Of a DNA stretch of 64,000 nucleotides, positions 25,458 to 34,237 are shown in pieces. The translations under genes and the position numbers were made by a program. Location of the stretch: contig NZ_PGFV01000003.1 of the NCBI RefSeq assembly GCF_021023135.1, positions 62,001 to 126,000 of the forward strand. Direction: 5' to 3'. Source of the DNA: Brevibacterium sp. CCUG 69071. Its GTDB lineage: Bacteria > Actinomycetota > Actinomycetes > Actinomycetales > Brevibacteriaceae. Under the pieces are notes generated by a model. It was not told the DNA's origin. It made no database searches and saw only the letters and a program-made list of their open reading frames with translations. The stretch's first letter is position 1; every line of letters begins with the position of its first letter.

Positions 25458-25475
25458 TTGTTGCATCGGCAACAA
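25458..25475. promoter_or_regulatory. Candidate MarR operator
   Basis: TTGTTGC-ATCG-GCAACAA, a perfect repeat with seven-base arms of the size and TTG/CAA type bound by MarR proteins, just upstream of the MarR start codon. Confidence 0.65.
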
Positions 25476-25561
25476 AGCCGTAGTTCAATGGTAATACCCG
25501 GCCCTCGAGAGGGCCACGTCGACCACCCCTCGACAGCAGTACCCGCACCATCCCCACGATG

Positions 25562-25589
25562 CCCCCGGCACGATCCGCTCGTGCGGGGG
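25562..25589 (-). terminator. Terminator after the MMPL gene
   Basis: A stem of CCCCC-(G)-GCACGA paired with TCGTGC-GGGGG and a five-base loop, about 45 bases beyond the MMPL stop on that gene's strand. Confidence 0.6.
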
Positions 25590-25633
25590 TATTGCATTGC
25601 CTCCGGACCGACCGCGAGTCCAGTAGATCCGCT

Positions 25634-27982
25634 TCAGTCCTTCGGAATCCGCTTCCGCCACGGCCACCACACGCTGCGCCCGACATCGTGCACGAGCGCC
25701 GGCACGACCAAGGACCGCACGAGGATCGCGTCGAGCAGCACTCCGAAGGTGACGATGAAGGCGAGCTGGGCGAGGAACATCACCGGGATCACCGACAGGG
25801 CGGCGAAGGTCGCGGCGAGCACGATCCCCGCCGAGGTGATCACCCCGCCCGTAGCCACGAGGCCGTCCAGCACGCCCCTCCTGGTGCCGAACCGCAGCGA
25901 TTCCTCCCGCACCCTGGACATGAGGAAGATGTTGTAGTCGATGCCCAGCGCCACGAGGAAGACGAAGGCGTAGAGCGGCACCGAGGGATCCGCCCCGTCG
26001 AAGCCGATGATGTTGTTGAACACGAGCGCTGAGACTCCCAGGGCCGTGCCGAAGGAGAGCACCGTAAGCGCGACGAGCAGCACCGGGGCCAGCAGGGAGC
26101 GCAGGAGCAGGATGAGGATGATGGTGATGACGAGCAGGATGAGCGGGATCGCCAGGGTCCGGTCCGCCTCGGCGGTGGTGTTCGTGTCGAGGTCGACCGC
26201 GGTCTCCCCGCCCACCAGGGCCTGCGGGTCAACGTCGTGGACGGCCGCCCGGATGTCGGTGACGGTGGACTCGGCCGCCAGGGAGTCGGCAGCGTCGGAC
26301 AGGGTGACCTCGAGCAGGACGTTGCCGTCGACCTCGGTGGGAGACGGCGGCGCGGTCGGCCCCGTGGGACCGCCGCCCGCGCGCGGCATCTCGAGCGCGC
26401 CCTCATCGTCGATCCCGAGGTTCCCGCTGGGTGAGTCCTCCGACGTCACGGACATCGATTCGACCCCGCCGAGGCGGCCGATCGCCTTCGCCGCATCTTC
26501 GAGTTCACCCTCGGCCAGAACGATCTGGGTGGGCGAGCCGGATCCGCCGGGGAAGTGCTCGGCGAGGACAAACTGACCGTCGCGGGCCTCGGATTCGCCG
26601 AGGACGAATTCGCTCTGCGCCACCCCGGAGGCCTTGAACTGCGGAACGGCGATGAGCGGCAGGGCGAGGAGGATGACGAGGGTGATCCAGATGGTCCGCG
26701 GCCGCTTGCCGACCACCTCGGCGATCCGAGCCCACAGGCCCTTCTTCGCCACCGTCGCCGAGGTGGTGCGCACCCGGGGGCGGAATGGCCAGAACACGGA
26801 GCGGCCGATGATCATCAGCGCCGCGGGCAGGAAGGTCAGGGCTGCGAGCATGGCCACGAGGATGCCGATCGCGGCGACTGGACCGAGTGCGCGGGTGGAG
26901 GCGAGGTCGGTGACGAGGAGGACGAGGAGACCGGCGATGACTGTGCCGCCGGAGGCTGCGATCGGTTCGATCACGCCCTTGAGAGCAGACAGGCCCGCGC
27001 GGACACGGTCGGTCTCGGTCAGCAGGGCGTCGCGGAAGCGGGCGACGACGAGCAGGGAGTAGTCGGTGGTGGCGCCGACGACGAGGATGAAGAGGATGCC
27101 TTGGACCTGCCCGTTGATGAGCAGGATGCCGGCGTCGGCGAGGTGCCAGATGACGAAGATCGAGGCAGCGAGCGCGGCGACCGAGGTGAAGAGGACGATG
27201 ACCGGCAGCAGGGGTGAGCGGTAGACGATGATGAGGATGACGAAGACCGCGATGAGGGCCACGAGCAGGAGGATGCCGTCGATGCCGGCGAAGGCCTCGG
27301 AGAGGTCGGCGGCGAACCCGGCGGGGCCAGTGACGTAGACGTCGGCTGTGACGGTGGGGGCTTTGACGTCAGCGGTCCCGCTGGAGGCGGCCGCGGTCGG
27401 GAATGTCTCTGAGATGACGGCGCGGATGCGCTCCACGTCATCTCCGGTGCTGTCCGAGGAGACCGGGAGGATGAGCTGGAGGGCGTCGCCGTCCTCGGCG
27501 GGGATCACCGGTGAGGCGTCGGCAGCGAGCAGCCTCTCGTCTTCGAGCGTAGCGGTGAGGTCCTCGAGGTCGGTGGCGTCGTCCTCGTTGACGCCGTCGG
27601 TGTTCTCGAGGACGACGATCGCGGGCACGTAGTCGAGGTCGCTGAATTCATCGATGAGCTCCTGGGCGCGGGTCGATTCGGCCGATTCGGGCAGGAAGCT
27701 CGAGCGGTCGTTCGTCGCCACCTCGGAGATCTTGCCGAAGTACGGGCCGCCGATTCCCGAGATCCCGACCCAGGCGATGAGCAGGATCGCACAGAGGGCG
27801 ATGAGTGAGCGGCGGCCGCGGATGACCGGGCCGCGTTCGCGGGGTGGGGGTTGGTGTCCCAGGTGCGCAGTTCCGCGACCGTTTCCGTGTCCGTCACCAC
27901 GTCCGTTTCCGCGTCCCCCGCTCTCGGAAGCATCGTCGGAGGAGCCTGTCGGCGGCGTGGAAGTGAGCAGAAACTGCGGCAT
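25634..27982 (-). CDS. MMPL/RND family transporter
   Basis: A 782-residue export protein with two homologous halves, each one membrane helix, a large outer domain and about five further helices (LIALCAILLIAWVGISGIGG; second half from RPRTIWITLVILLALPLIAV). Asp/Tyr residues of the proton path type are seen in VVGATTDYSLLVVAR and VALGIDYNIFLMSRVREE. MmpL/YdfJ proteins export lipids or drugs using proton motive force. An oddity is the N-terminal soluble tail with a Gly-Asn-Gly-Arg/Asp/His repeat (residues about 20-38). The substrate is not predictable. Confidence 0.92.
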   Translation of the reverse strand: MPQFLLTSTPPTGSSDDASESGGRGNGRGDGHGNGRGTAHLGHQPPPRERGPVIRGRRSLIALCAILLIAWVGISGIGGPYFGKISEVATNDRSSFLPESAESTRAQELIDEFSDLDYVPAIVVLENTDGVNEDDATDLEDLTATLEDERLLAADASPVIPAEDGDALQLILPVSSDSTGDDVERIRAVISETFPTAAASSGTADVKAPTVTADVYVTGPAGFAADLSEAFAGIDGILLLVALIAVFVILIIVYRSPLLPVIVLFTSVAALAASIFVIWHLADAGILLINGQVQGILFILVVGATTDYSLLVVARFRDALLTETDRVRAGLSALKGVIEPIAASGGTVIAGLLVLLVTDLASTRALGPVAAIGILVAMLAALTFLPAALMIIGRSVFWPFRPRVRTTSATVAKKGLWARIAEVVGKRPRTIWITLVILLALPLIAVPQFKASGVAQSEFVLGESEARDGQFVLAEHFPGGSGSPTQIVLAEGELEDAAKAIGRLGGVESMSVTSEDSPSGNLGIDDEGALEMPRAGGGPTGPTAPPSPTEVDGNVLLEVTLSDAADSLAAESTVTDIRAAVHDVDPQALVGGETAVDLDTNTTAEADRTLAIPLILLVITIILILLLRSLLAPVLLVALTVLSFGTALGVSALVFNNIIGFDGADPSVPLYAFVFLVALGIDYNIFLMSRVREESLRFGTRRGVLDGLVATGGVITSAGIVLAATFAALSVIPVMFLAQLAFIVTFGVLLDAILVRSLVVPALVHDVGRSVWWPWRKRIPKD

Positions 27983-28112
27983 GAGACCACCCTACGCTGA
28001 CGAGAGTCCCACAAGGGCGCTGCGACCGTCGATCGAGCAGATGGGCGAACGGGCAATCGGTGATAGATCGCGTAGCCCGCCGCGAACGCCCCTGCCCCAC
28101 GCCCGCAGCGAC

Positions 28113-28172
28113 CCATCACTCAGCAGACGAGTGGCCAGTCTGCAGACAGGCCACTTGCGCGCAGAGTGATGG
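28113..28172. repeat. 60-bp palindromic repeat, copy A
   Basis: An imperfect palindrome with perfect outer arms (CCATCACTC/GAGTGATGG), perfect inner arms (AGTGGCC/GGCCACT) and a central GTCTGCAGAC, in the gap between the MMPL and PucR genes. The same centre and related outer arms recur at 42845-42910. It could be a REP-type element or a bidirectional terminator. Confidence 0.7.
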
Positions 28173-28195
28173 ATCGATGCACGCAAATGAAGGAG

Positions 28196-29413
28196 TCAGC
28201 CTCTCTGTCCCCTCCGCTGGCATTCGAGGGCGACAACTACGTCCGCCACGATTCGCGGATCGGTCAGCCGCGCCCCGAGCTGTCCTTCGATCTGACCGAG
28301 CCGGTAGCGGACCGTGTTTTCGTGCACGTTCAGTCGTCGAGCAGTGTCGGCGATGTTGCCGGAACACTCGATGTACGTCTTCAAGGTCGGCCAGGCATCG
28401 TTGCCGACGTTGAGTCTTTCCACATACCGTCGGGCAATCTGCCGATCGAAGCGAGAGTTCAGTCTGGCCGCCGCCCACTCGACCGGACGCATCTGTTCCA
28501 CGTGGACGATCTCACCTGGTTTCGCCGCGGCCGCGGCAACATCGGCAGATCTCAACATCTCCGGAACTTGACCGAGAGCAGTGAACGATTCCGAGATTCC
28601 GACGGCGGTCACGCCCTCCGCCAGGAACTCTTCGATCGGAAAGTCCGACACGCACAGCGCCGTCACCTCGTCAGTCGTCGAGTTCATCCCAGAATCACTG
28701 AGCACGATTCCGTTCATCGCCGCCCTGGACGGCTCGGATGATGCCGCCCTCAGCACAGACTCCTGCGGCGCTGTTTCTGCAGACATCAATGGCAGACGCG
28801 CTCTTATTGCTCGCACAGGGCTGTAGGCAGGGATGCCGAAGTTCTCCAGTGTTCTCCACGTCGCCGGTTCACGACCCGGCGCTACTCCTGCCTGGAGCTC
28901 GCGCATGAGACGTGCCGACTCTTCCCGACGCGTGCTGATCGAGAACGATTCGAAACCTTCGAATGCTCGCAGGATCTTCACCGCAGTATCGAGGACAAGC
29001 ATAGCCGCTGAACCTTCGACTTCGCTCAGCTTCCCACCAAATCGAAGGTCACGGATCGGATCGGAATCCTCATGCAGGGCGACGACGATGGCATGCATGC
29101 GCCGGCGGATCCTCACCGGCACCCCCACCACGATCCACCTGCCGATCTGGCTCTGCCGCACGTCGGAACTACTGTGGTGGTCATCAGCTTGCGAGTCCGT
29201 GGCCCCGGGTCGCGCGAATGCGTCGCTGACTACCCATTGGGAAATGAGTTGTGGTGGAGCAACACCGACCGCGCGAAGGACCTCTCCGAGTTCATTGACG
29301 ATGAGCGCCGATCCTCTGGTGATCCGAGACGCCTGCTTGATCACGGATCCGAGTGGATCGTCCGCGCCTAGCGATGACAGCAACGCTTCGAAGACTTGCT
29401 CTCGACTGTTCAT
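28196..29413 (-). CDS. PucR family transcriptional regulator
   Basis: A 405-residue regulator with a C-terminal PucR/CdaR-type helix-turn-helix: LKTYIECSGNIADTARRLNV followed by HENTVRYRLGQIEGQLGARL. The N-terminal 100 residues may be a PAS/GAF-like sensor and the middle a GGDEF-like domain without catalytic signature. PucR proteins activate purine, allantoin or other nitrogen-compound pathways. It is divergent from hyuA-hyuB (212-base gap), so it is the obvious controller of that pair. The start has no strong ribosome site. Confidence 0.88.
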   Translation of the reverse strand: MNSREQVFEALLSSLGADDPLGSVIKQASRITRGSALIVNELGEVLRAVGVAPPQLISQWVVSDAFARPGATDSQADDHHSSSDVRQSQIGRWIVVGVPVRIRRRMHAIVVALHEDSDPIRDLRFGGKLSEVEGSAAMLVLDTAVKILRAFEGFESFSISTRREESARLMRELQAGVAPGREPATWRTLENFGIPAYSPVRAIRARLPLMSAETAPQESVLRAASSEPSRAAMNGIVLSDSGMNSTTDEVTALCVSDFPIEEFLAEGVTAVGISESFTALGQVPEMLRSADVAAAAAKPGEIVHVEQMRPVEWAAARLNSRFDRQIARRYVERLNVGNDAWPTLKTYIECSGNIADTARRLNVHENTVRYRLGQIEGQLGARLTDPRIVADVVVALECQRRGQRG

Positions 29414-29518
29414 TTAGGACCTTCCGACATGCGGCGCGACTTCGCCCGCGCCCAGAATGTTCGCTCGATTCCGAATTTCCGGCGAAATGGAACTCCTACC
29501 TGCAGTTTCTCCCAATAT

Positions 29519-29593
29519 TTGTGTATTTCACAATAGTGACGTCAGAGTCCTTCAGATCCTCCATTGACCAATTCCACACAATGAAGACACGAT
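29519..29593 (+). promoter_or_regulatory. Divergent control region of pucR and hyuAB
   Basis: The AT-rich gap 29414-29625 holds TTGTG-TATTT-CACAA (29519-29533), a likely regulator site, and TTGACC with CACGAT 18 bases apart (29564-29593), a plausible hyuA promoter about 30 bases before the GTG. Confidence 0.45.
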
Positions 29594-29625
29594 GAGGTTC
29601 AGTCCACACAATCGAAGGAGATCTC

Positions 29626-31713
29626 GTGGCCAATCTGCGCGTCGCCGTCGACGTCGGCGGTACTTTCACCGACATCTGCATTTTCGACGAATCCACCCAA
29701 TCCATGCGAGTAACCAAGGTTCCCTCTACCCCAGACAATCCTATGACCGCTGTCCTGAACGGGGTCAGACGAGCGAATATCGATCTCACCGATGTCGAGC
29801 TCTTCTCACACGGAACCACCGTTGCCACCAATGCCCTCATCACTCGTAATTTCCCCAAAGCAGCCATGGTGACCACCGAAGGATTTCGAGATGTCATCGA
29901 AATCCGCGACGGCACGAAAGATGATCTCTGGGACGCCTATTCCGATGTTTCCGGACCATACATCCGTCGCCGCGACCGTTTTGAAGTTCTCGAGAGAATC
30001 GACTTCTCCGGCAATGTGATCACTCCCCTCGACGAAGATGCAGCGCGAGACCTAGGTCGACTGCTGCGCAAACGGAAAGTCGACACCGTGGCCGTCTGCT
30101 TCATCAACTCGTACGCAAACGCCGCTCATGAGAATCGGATGCGTGCGATCCTCGCCGAGGAATTGCCCGACGCCAGCATCTCCACGTCGGCAGAGATCCT
30201 CCCGGAGATCTTCGAACACAATCGTTTCAACACCACCGTCGCCAATGCGGTCCTCGGACCACTGGTTTCCGGTTATGTGGAGAAGCTCGACAAGAGCCTC
30301 ACCGACGACGGATACTCCGGCGAACTGCTGCTCCTCCACTCGGGAGGCGGCTCGATGACCTCTGAGGTCGTCAAGAGATTCCCGGTTCGACTGGCTGCCT
30401 CCGGCATCGCTGCGGGTGCGATCGCCGCACAACACGTTGCCGAACAGTGTGGGTTCGCAAATGCCGTCGGGCTCGACATGGGAGGCACTTCGACCGACAT
30501 CTCTCTCGTCGCCGACGGGGAGCTGAGAGAAACCAACGAATGGCAGGTCGAATACGGCCATCCCATCGTCTTCCCCAGCATCGAGGTTCTCACCATCGGG
30601 GCCGGCGGGGGTTCATTGGCCCACATCGATATTGCCGGCTCTCTGCGGAACGGCCCGCAGTCGGCCGGCGCCGATCCCGGCCCCGCTTGCTATCGCCTGG
30701 GTGGAACTGAGCCGACAAATACCGATGCCAACCTTTGGCTCGGCCGGCTCGGCACCGACTTGGCCGATGGTGAGATGACCCTCGACCGGGCGAGTTCGAA
30801 ATCGGCTATCGAGAAGACGATCGCTGCGCCGCTCGAGCTCGATGTTGACGAAGCTGCAGACTCCATCATCAAGGTCGCGAATGCAAACATGGCCGACGCC
30901 GTCCGCCTGGTCTCCATTCGCCGCGGCCTCGACCCTCGGGACTTCGCCCTCATCGCCTTCGGCGGAGCAGGTGCGCTGCACGGCGCGGATGTCGCAAAAG
31001 AACTCGGCATCCCCAGTGTGATCGTGCCGCCCAGCCCCGGTGTCACCTCGGCGTTGGGCTGTCTCCTCGTGGACATTCAGCACGATCTCTCACAGATGTA
31101 CACGGGAGCGGCCGACACCGCCGATTCCGGAGCAGTTGAAGAGCACTTCCGCGAGCTCGAACTAGAGGGCCGGAACAGGCTCCGGTATGAAAAGGTCGCC
31201 GAAGACGACTCGGTCTTCCAGCGCGGAATCTCCATGCGCTACCAGGGTCAGTGGCGGTCACTGCAGGTGAAGATGGGCGACGGCCCGAACGCTCTCGCCG
31301 AGGCGGTTCAGCTCTTCCACGAGGAGCACGAAAAGCAGTACGCGTTCCGACAGGACGACACTCCGGTCGAAATCTACCAACTGCATCTCAAGGCACTCGG
31401 AAAGACTCCGAAACCGAGCTTCAAACCCTCTCCTGTGAGTTCCGCCGACCCGGGAGACCCTATTGAGATCCGGGATGCCTACTTCGGCGGCACCTGGCAT
31501 CGCACTCCGGTCTACCAGAGGGAGAATCTGCCCTCCGGCGCCGCCTTCATCGGGCCGGCCATTCTCAATCAGATCGATTCGACAACGGTGATCCCGCCCG
31601 ATGCGTCGGCGGTCATCGACGAATGGTTCAACATCAGAATCACTCTGGCTTCCGACACCGCCAGTCGCGCTGCCGAGACCGCTGTCAGCGGCTCAACGCA
31701 GAGCGCACAATGA
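29626..31713 (+). CDS. hyuA: Hydantoinase/oxoprolinase family protein, HyuA subunit
   Basis: A 695-residue ATP-binding subunit of the N-methylhydantoinase/5-oxoprolinase/acetone carboxylase superfamily. The GTG start has GAAGGAG upstream. Phosphate-binding motifs are RVAVDVGGTFTDICIFD, FSHGTTVATNALI and the second site GLDMGGTSTDISL; GGAGGGSLAHID and RRGLDPRDFALIAFGGAGAL are typical of the family. It uses ATP to activate a cyclic amide or ketone, with HyuB as partner. Whether it is a hydantoinase, oxoprolinase or carboxylase cannot be told; no third small carboxylase subunit is present nearby. Confidence 0.92.
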   Translation: MANLRVAVDVGGTFTDICIFDESTQSMRVTKVPSTPDNPMTAVLNGVRRANIDLTDVELFSHGTTVATNALITRNFPKAAMVTTEGFRDVIEIRDGTKDDLWDAYSDVSGPYIRRRDRFEVLERIDFSGNVITPLDEDAARDLGRLLRKRKVDTVAVCFINSYANAAHENRMRAILAEELPDASISTSAEILPEIFEHNRFNTTVANAVLGPLVSGYVEKLDKSLTDDGYSGELLLLHSGGGSMTSEVVKRFPVRLAASGIAAGAIAAQHVAEQCGFANAVGLDMGGTSTDISLVADGELRETNEWQVEYGHPIVFPSIEVLTIGAGGGSLAHIDIAGSLRNGPQSAGADPGPACYRLGGTEPTNTDANLWLGRLGTDLADGEMTLDRASSKSAIEKTIAAPLELDVDEAADSIIKVANANMADAVRLVSIRRGLDPRDFALIAFGGAGALHGADVAKELGIPSVIVPPSPGVTSALGCLLVDIQHDLSQMYTGAADTADSGAVEEHFRELELEGRNRLRYEKVAEDDSVFQRGISMRYQGQWRSLQVKMGDGPNALAEAVQLFHEEHEKQYAFRQDDTPVEIYQLHLKALGKTPKPSFKPSPVSSADPGDPIEIRDAYFGGTWHRTPVYQRENLPSGAAFIGPAILNQIDSTTVIPPDASAVIDEWFNIRITLASDTASRAAETAVSGSTQSAQ

Positions 31714-31723
31714 GGAGCGACAA

Positions 31724-33700
31724 ATGACTACGACAACACCGTCAGCAAAGACTTCGACGCTCGACCCTGTTACCTTCGAGGTCCTCAAGAACGCCTTCGC
31801 CACCAGCGTCGACCTGATGAGCGAACAGATCCTGCGCACCTGCTATTCGTTCGTCATCTACTCGCGTGACTTCTCATCAGCACTGTGTGACAAATTCGGC
31901 AACACGGTGATGCAGGGCAGTGCAGACATCGCAGTCCACGTCGGCACCCTTCATTTCCAATGCAAGGCCGTGATGGAGGAGTTCGGCGAGGACATCAATC
32001 CGGGAGACGTCTTCCTCATCAACGACCCTTACCGAGGTGGCACCCACTTCAACGACGTCAGCTTCGTCCGCCCGATCTTCTCCGAGGACGAGATCATCGG
32101 CTTCGCGCAGAACAAGGGTCATTGGGCCGATATCGGCGGTTCTGTGCCTGGGTCGTTCGATGTCTCTGCGTCCGAACACTTCGGCGAAGGGCTGCGGATC
32201 ACCCCCTTGCGGGTCTGGCACAAGGGACGATTCCTTCACGATGTGGCTCAGCTCCTCGTGTCGAACACGCGTGCCCCCGATCAGGCGCTCGGCGACCTCA
32301 ACGCTCAAGCCGAGGCCACAGCAGTCTGTGAGCGTGAAGTCCTGAGACTCGTCGACAAGTATTCGAAGGACACCGTTCTTGCCGCAATGCAGGAGACTCA
32401 GGACTATGTGTGTCGCACAGTTCTCGCGAGCCTCGGTGACCTTCCTCGAGGCGAGTGGGAGACTGTCGACTATCTCGACGGGGATCCGGCGAAGGGTGAG
32501 GGGCTCGCTCCCATCCGAGTCAAGCTCACCCTCGACGGGGCAGGTATCCACTACGACCTCACCGGATCCGCCGAGGCGGTCTCCACATTCCTCAATTCCG
32601 GGTACGGCACGACGTTTTCGGCGATCTACGCCGGGACCAAGACCTTTTTCCCCGAGGTGCCACTCAACTCTGGTTTCTACCAAGCAGTCACGGCAGAGAT
32701 CGGCGAGGAAGGAACCGTCGTCAATGCAGGGTGGCCACATGCGGTCACCGGATTCTGTTCGGGTCCGTATGAGAAGGTGATGAACGCGATCTTCGAGCTG
32801 TGGTCGCACATCATGCCAGAGCGAGCCATGGCCTGCGCATTCAACCTTGAATACCTTCTCGTCGGCGGGCACGACGCGCGAGTGAAGTCGAGTCCCTACT
32901 TCATGTGGTACGACTGGATGGCCGGCGGCTGGGGAGGGCGGTCGACGAAGGACGGCTCGTCGGCAACGTCTCCGGTCTTCGGCACTGGACTTGCCGTTCA
33001 GCCGGTCGAAGGCCAGGAACGCCTAACACCCGTCATCACGACTCAGCATTCCATCAACAAGGATTCGGGCGGTCCTGGTCGCTTCCGCGGAGGCTGCGGA
33101 GTCAACAAGGGCGGAATCCTGACAGACGCGGCGGGCGCGGTGATGAGCTACTGCTGCGACCGCGGCCGATCGACGACGTGGGGAATCAACGGCGGCCTGC
33201 CCTCCATCCCACACGGAGTCTGGCTGAATCCGTCCTCCGAGGATCGGAAGTATCTGGGCGCCACCTTCTCCAACGTCTCTATCAGCCCAGGCGACACTTT
33301 CGAACGCCCGAGCGCCGGCGGAGGAGGCTTCGGTGATCCCCTCGAGAGGACCACCGAGGAAGTCCTCGATGACGTCATCGACGGCTACGTCTCGCTCGAC
33401 CGCGCGGCGAAGGACTATGGAGTCGTCATCAACGAGATCGATGCAGAACTCGACGAATACGAAATCGATGAGGCGGCGACTAAGACGCTTCGAACTCAAA
33501 TTCGCGCCGAACGCGTGACATGGCTCGAAGCCGATCCTGCCGAGGTCGCTCAGCGCTATCGCGACGGAGAGATCACCGTTCACGATGTCGTGCGGCAACA
33601 TGGCGTCGTCCTCGATTGGGGCACCGGGGAGCTGCTCGAGAAATCGACCGGACAGTTCCGTGAAAGTATGCAAACACGCTCCGTCATGCACTGGAAGTGA
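31724..33700 (+). CDS. hyuB: Hydantoinase/oxoprolinase family protein, HyuB subunit
   Basis: A 658-residue partner of HyuA. The ATG at 31724 has GAGGAG eight bases upstream and lies ten bases after the hyuA stop. It opens with LDPVTFEVLKNAFATSVDLM and shows NDPYRGGTHFNDV (His/Asp motif common to HyuB), HWADIGGSVPGS and the Gly-rich ERPSAGGGGFGDPLER near the end. The last 110 residues (ALDDVIDGYVSLDRAAKDYG onward region) are acidic. A strong hairpin follows the stop. No dedicated permease gene lies next to the pair. Confidence 0.92.
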   Translation: MTTTTPSAKTSTLDPVTFEVLKNAFATSVDLMSEQILRTCYSFVIYSRDFSSALCDKFGNTVMQGSADIAVHVGTLHFQCKAVMEEFGEDINPGDVFLINDPYRGGTHFNDVSFVRPIFSEDEIIGFAQNKGHWADIGGSVPGSFDVSASEHFGEGLRITPLRVWHKGRFLHDVAQLLVSNTRAPDQALGDLNAQAEATAVCEREVLRLVDKYSKDTVLAAMQETQDYVCRTVLASLGDLPRGEWETVDYLDGDPAKGEGLAPIRVKLTLDGAGIHYDLTGSAEAVSTFLNSGYGTTFSAIYAGTKTFFPEVPLNSGFYQAVTAEIGEEGTVVNAGWPHAVTGFCSGPYEKVMNAIFELWSHIMPERAMACAFNLEYLLVGGHDARVKSSPYFMWYDWMAGGWGGRSTKDGSSATSPVFGTGLAVQPVEGQERLTPVITTQHSINKDSGGPGRFRGGCGVNKGGILTDAAGAVMSYCCDRGRSTTWGINGGLPSIPHGVWLNPSSEDRKYLGATFSNVSISPGDTFERPSAGGGGFGDPLERTTEEVLDDVIDGYVSLDRAAKDYGVVINEIDAELDEYEIDEAATKTLRTQIRAERVTWLEADPAEVAQRYRDGEITVHDVVRQHGVVLDWGTGELLEKSTGQFRESMQTRSVMHWK

Positions 33701-33713
33701 TCGGACCTACCAG

Positions 33714-33753
33714 TTGGGCGATGAGCGCGTAGCCTGACGCGTGCATCGCCCAA
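33714..33753 (+). terminator. Terminator after hyuB
   Basis: Arms TTGGGCGATG/CATCGCCCAA plus an inner CGCGT/ACGCG stem with a six-base loop, starting 13 bases after the stop. A short T-rich stretch (GTTCTTT) follows. Confidence 0.75.
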
Positions 33754-34081
33754 CCAGTACGTTCTTTCGACTGACGGTCACAGCCAATAAGGGTGAGTTC
33801 GAACGCAGATTGCCGTTCGCCCAAAATGACGAATCGACAATCCACCGACGAGGAGAACCTCACTTCGCCAGGTTAAAAGGCTAGTAGGAGTGCGGCTATC
33901 TGCTGGATAGAAGTTCGGCGGATTGCTGGATTCGCGGTATCCGACAGGCAATAAATCAACAGATCGGCGATCGACTCATCGATGCAGCTGTCATCAACAC
34001 CGGCCCCGGCGCCTATCGCCGTCGGCGCCCCGATACGGGCTCTGCTCGAGAAATCCTGGTTCGGAGCCACGCTCGAGATGA
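33754..34081. other. Gene-less stretch
   Basis: No convincing coding frame, repeat or RNA was seen. Short frames on both strands lack ribosome sites and recognisable motifs. The stretch is less GC-rich than its right flank and ends at a nitrilase relic, so it may be decayed sequence. Confidence 0.5.
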
Positions 34082-34201
34082 GCGCCCTACGGAGACACGG
34101 CGATCCGCGGCAGCATCATCGTCGCGCCCACCGGCGAGGTGCTCGCGGGCCCGGTCTATGCAAAAGAGATGGTTCTCTGCGCCGACATCGATGACGGTTG
34201 C
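34082..34201 (+). pseudogene. Relic of a nitrilase-family gene (near C-terminus)
   Basis: In the frame of the following gene, the reading YGDTAIRGSIIVAPTGEVL, then AGPVYAKEMVLCADID, matches the segment of nitrilases just before their C-terminus (Gly-rich strand, then GEVLAGP and E..L.A.ID). A stop codon directly upstream (34079-34081) and no catalytic Glu, Lys or Cys region nearby show that only this piece remains. It is now the upstream region of the VanZ-like gene. Confidence 0.6.
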
Positions 34202-34237
34202 GTGCAGGTACTGACAGATCCTCATAGGATGGCAGGA

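Noticed and set aside
25500..25515. GGCCCTC-GA-GAGGGCC inverted repeat
   Set aside because: Loop too short for a normal hairpin and no gene boundary to serve; probably chance in GC-rich DNA.
25478..25550. tRNA-like stretch (TAGTTCAATGGTAATAC resembles a D-arm)
   Set aside because: No T-arm GTTCGA motif, no paired acceptor stem and no anticodon stem; it also overlaps the MarR promoter region.
34139..34237. N-terminal extension of the VanZ-like protein
   Set aside because: The extension is the nitrilase relic; a TAGGAT hexamer seven bases before 34238 sets the start there.
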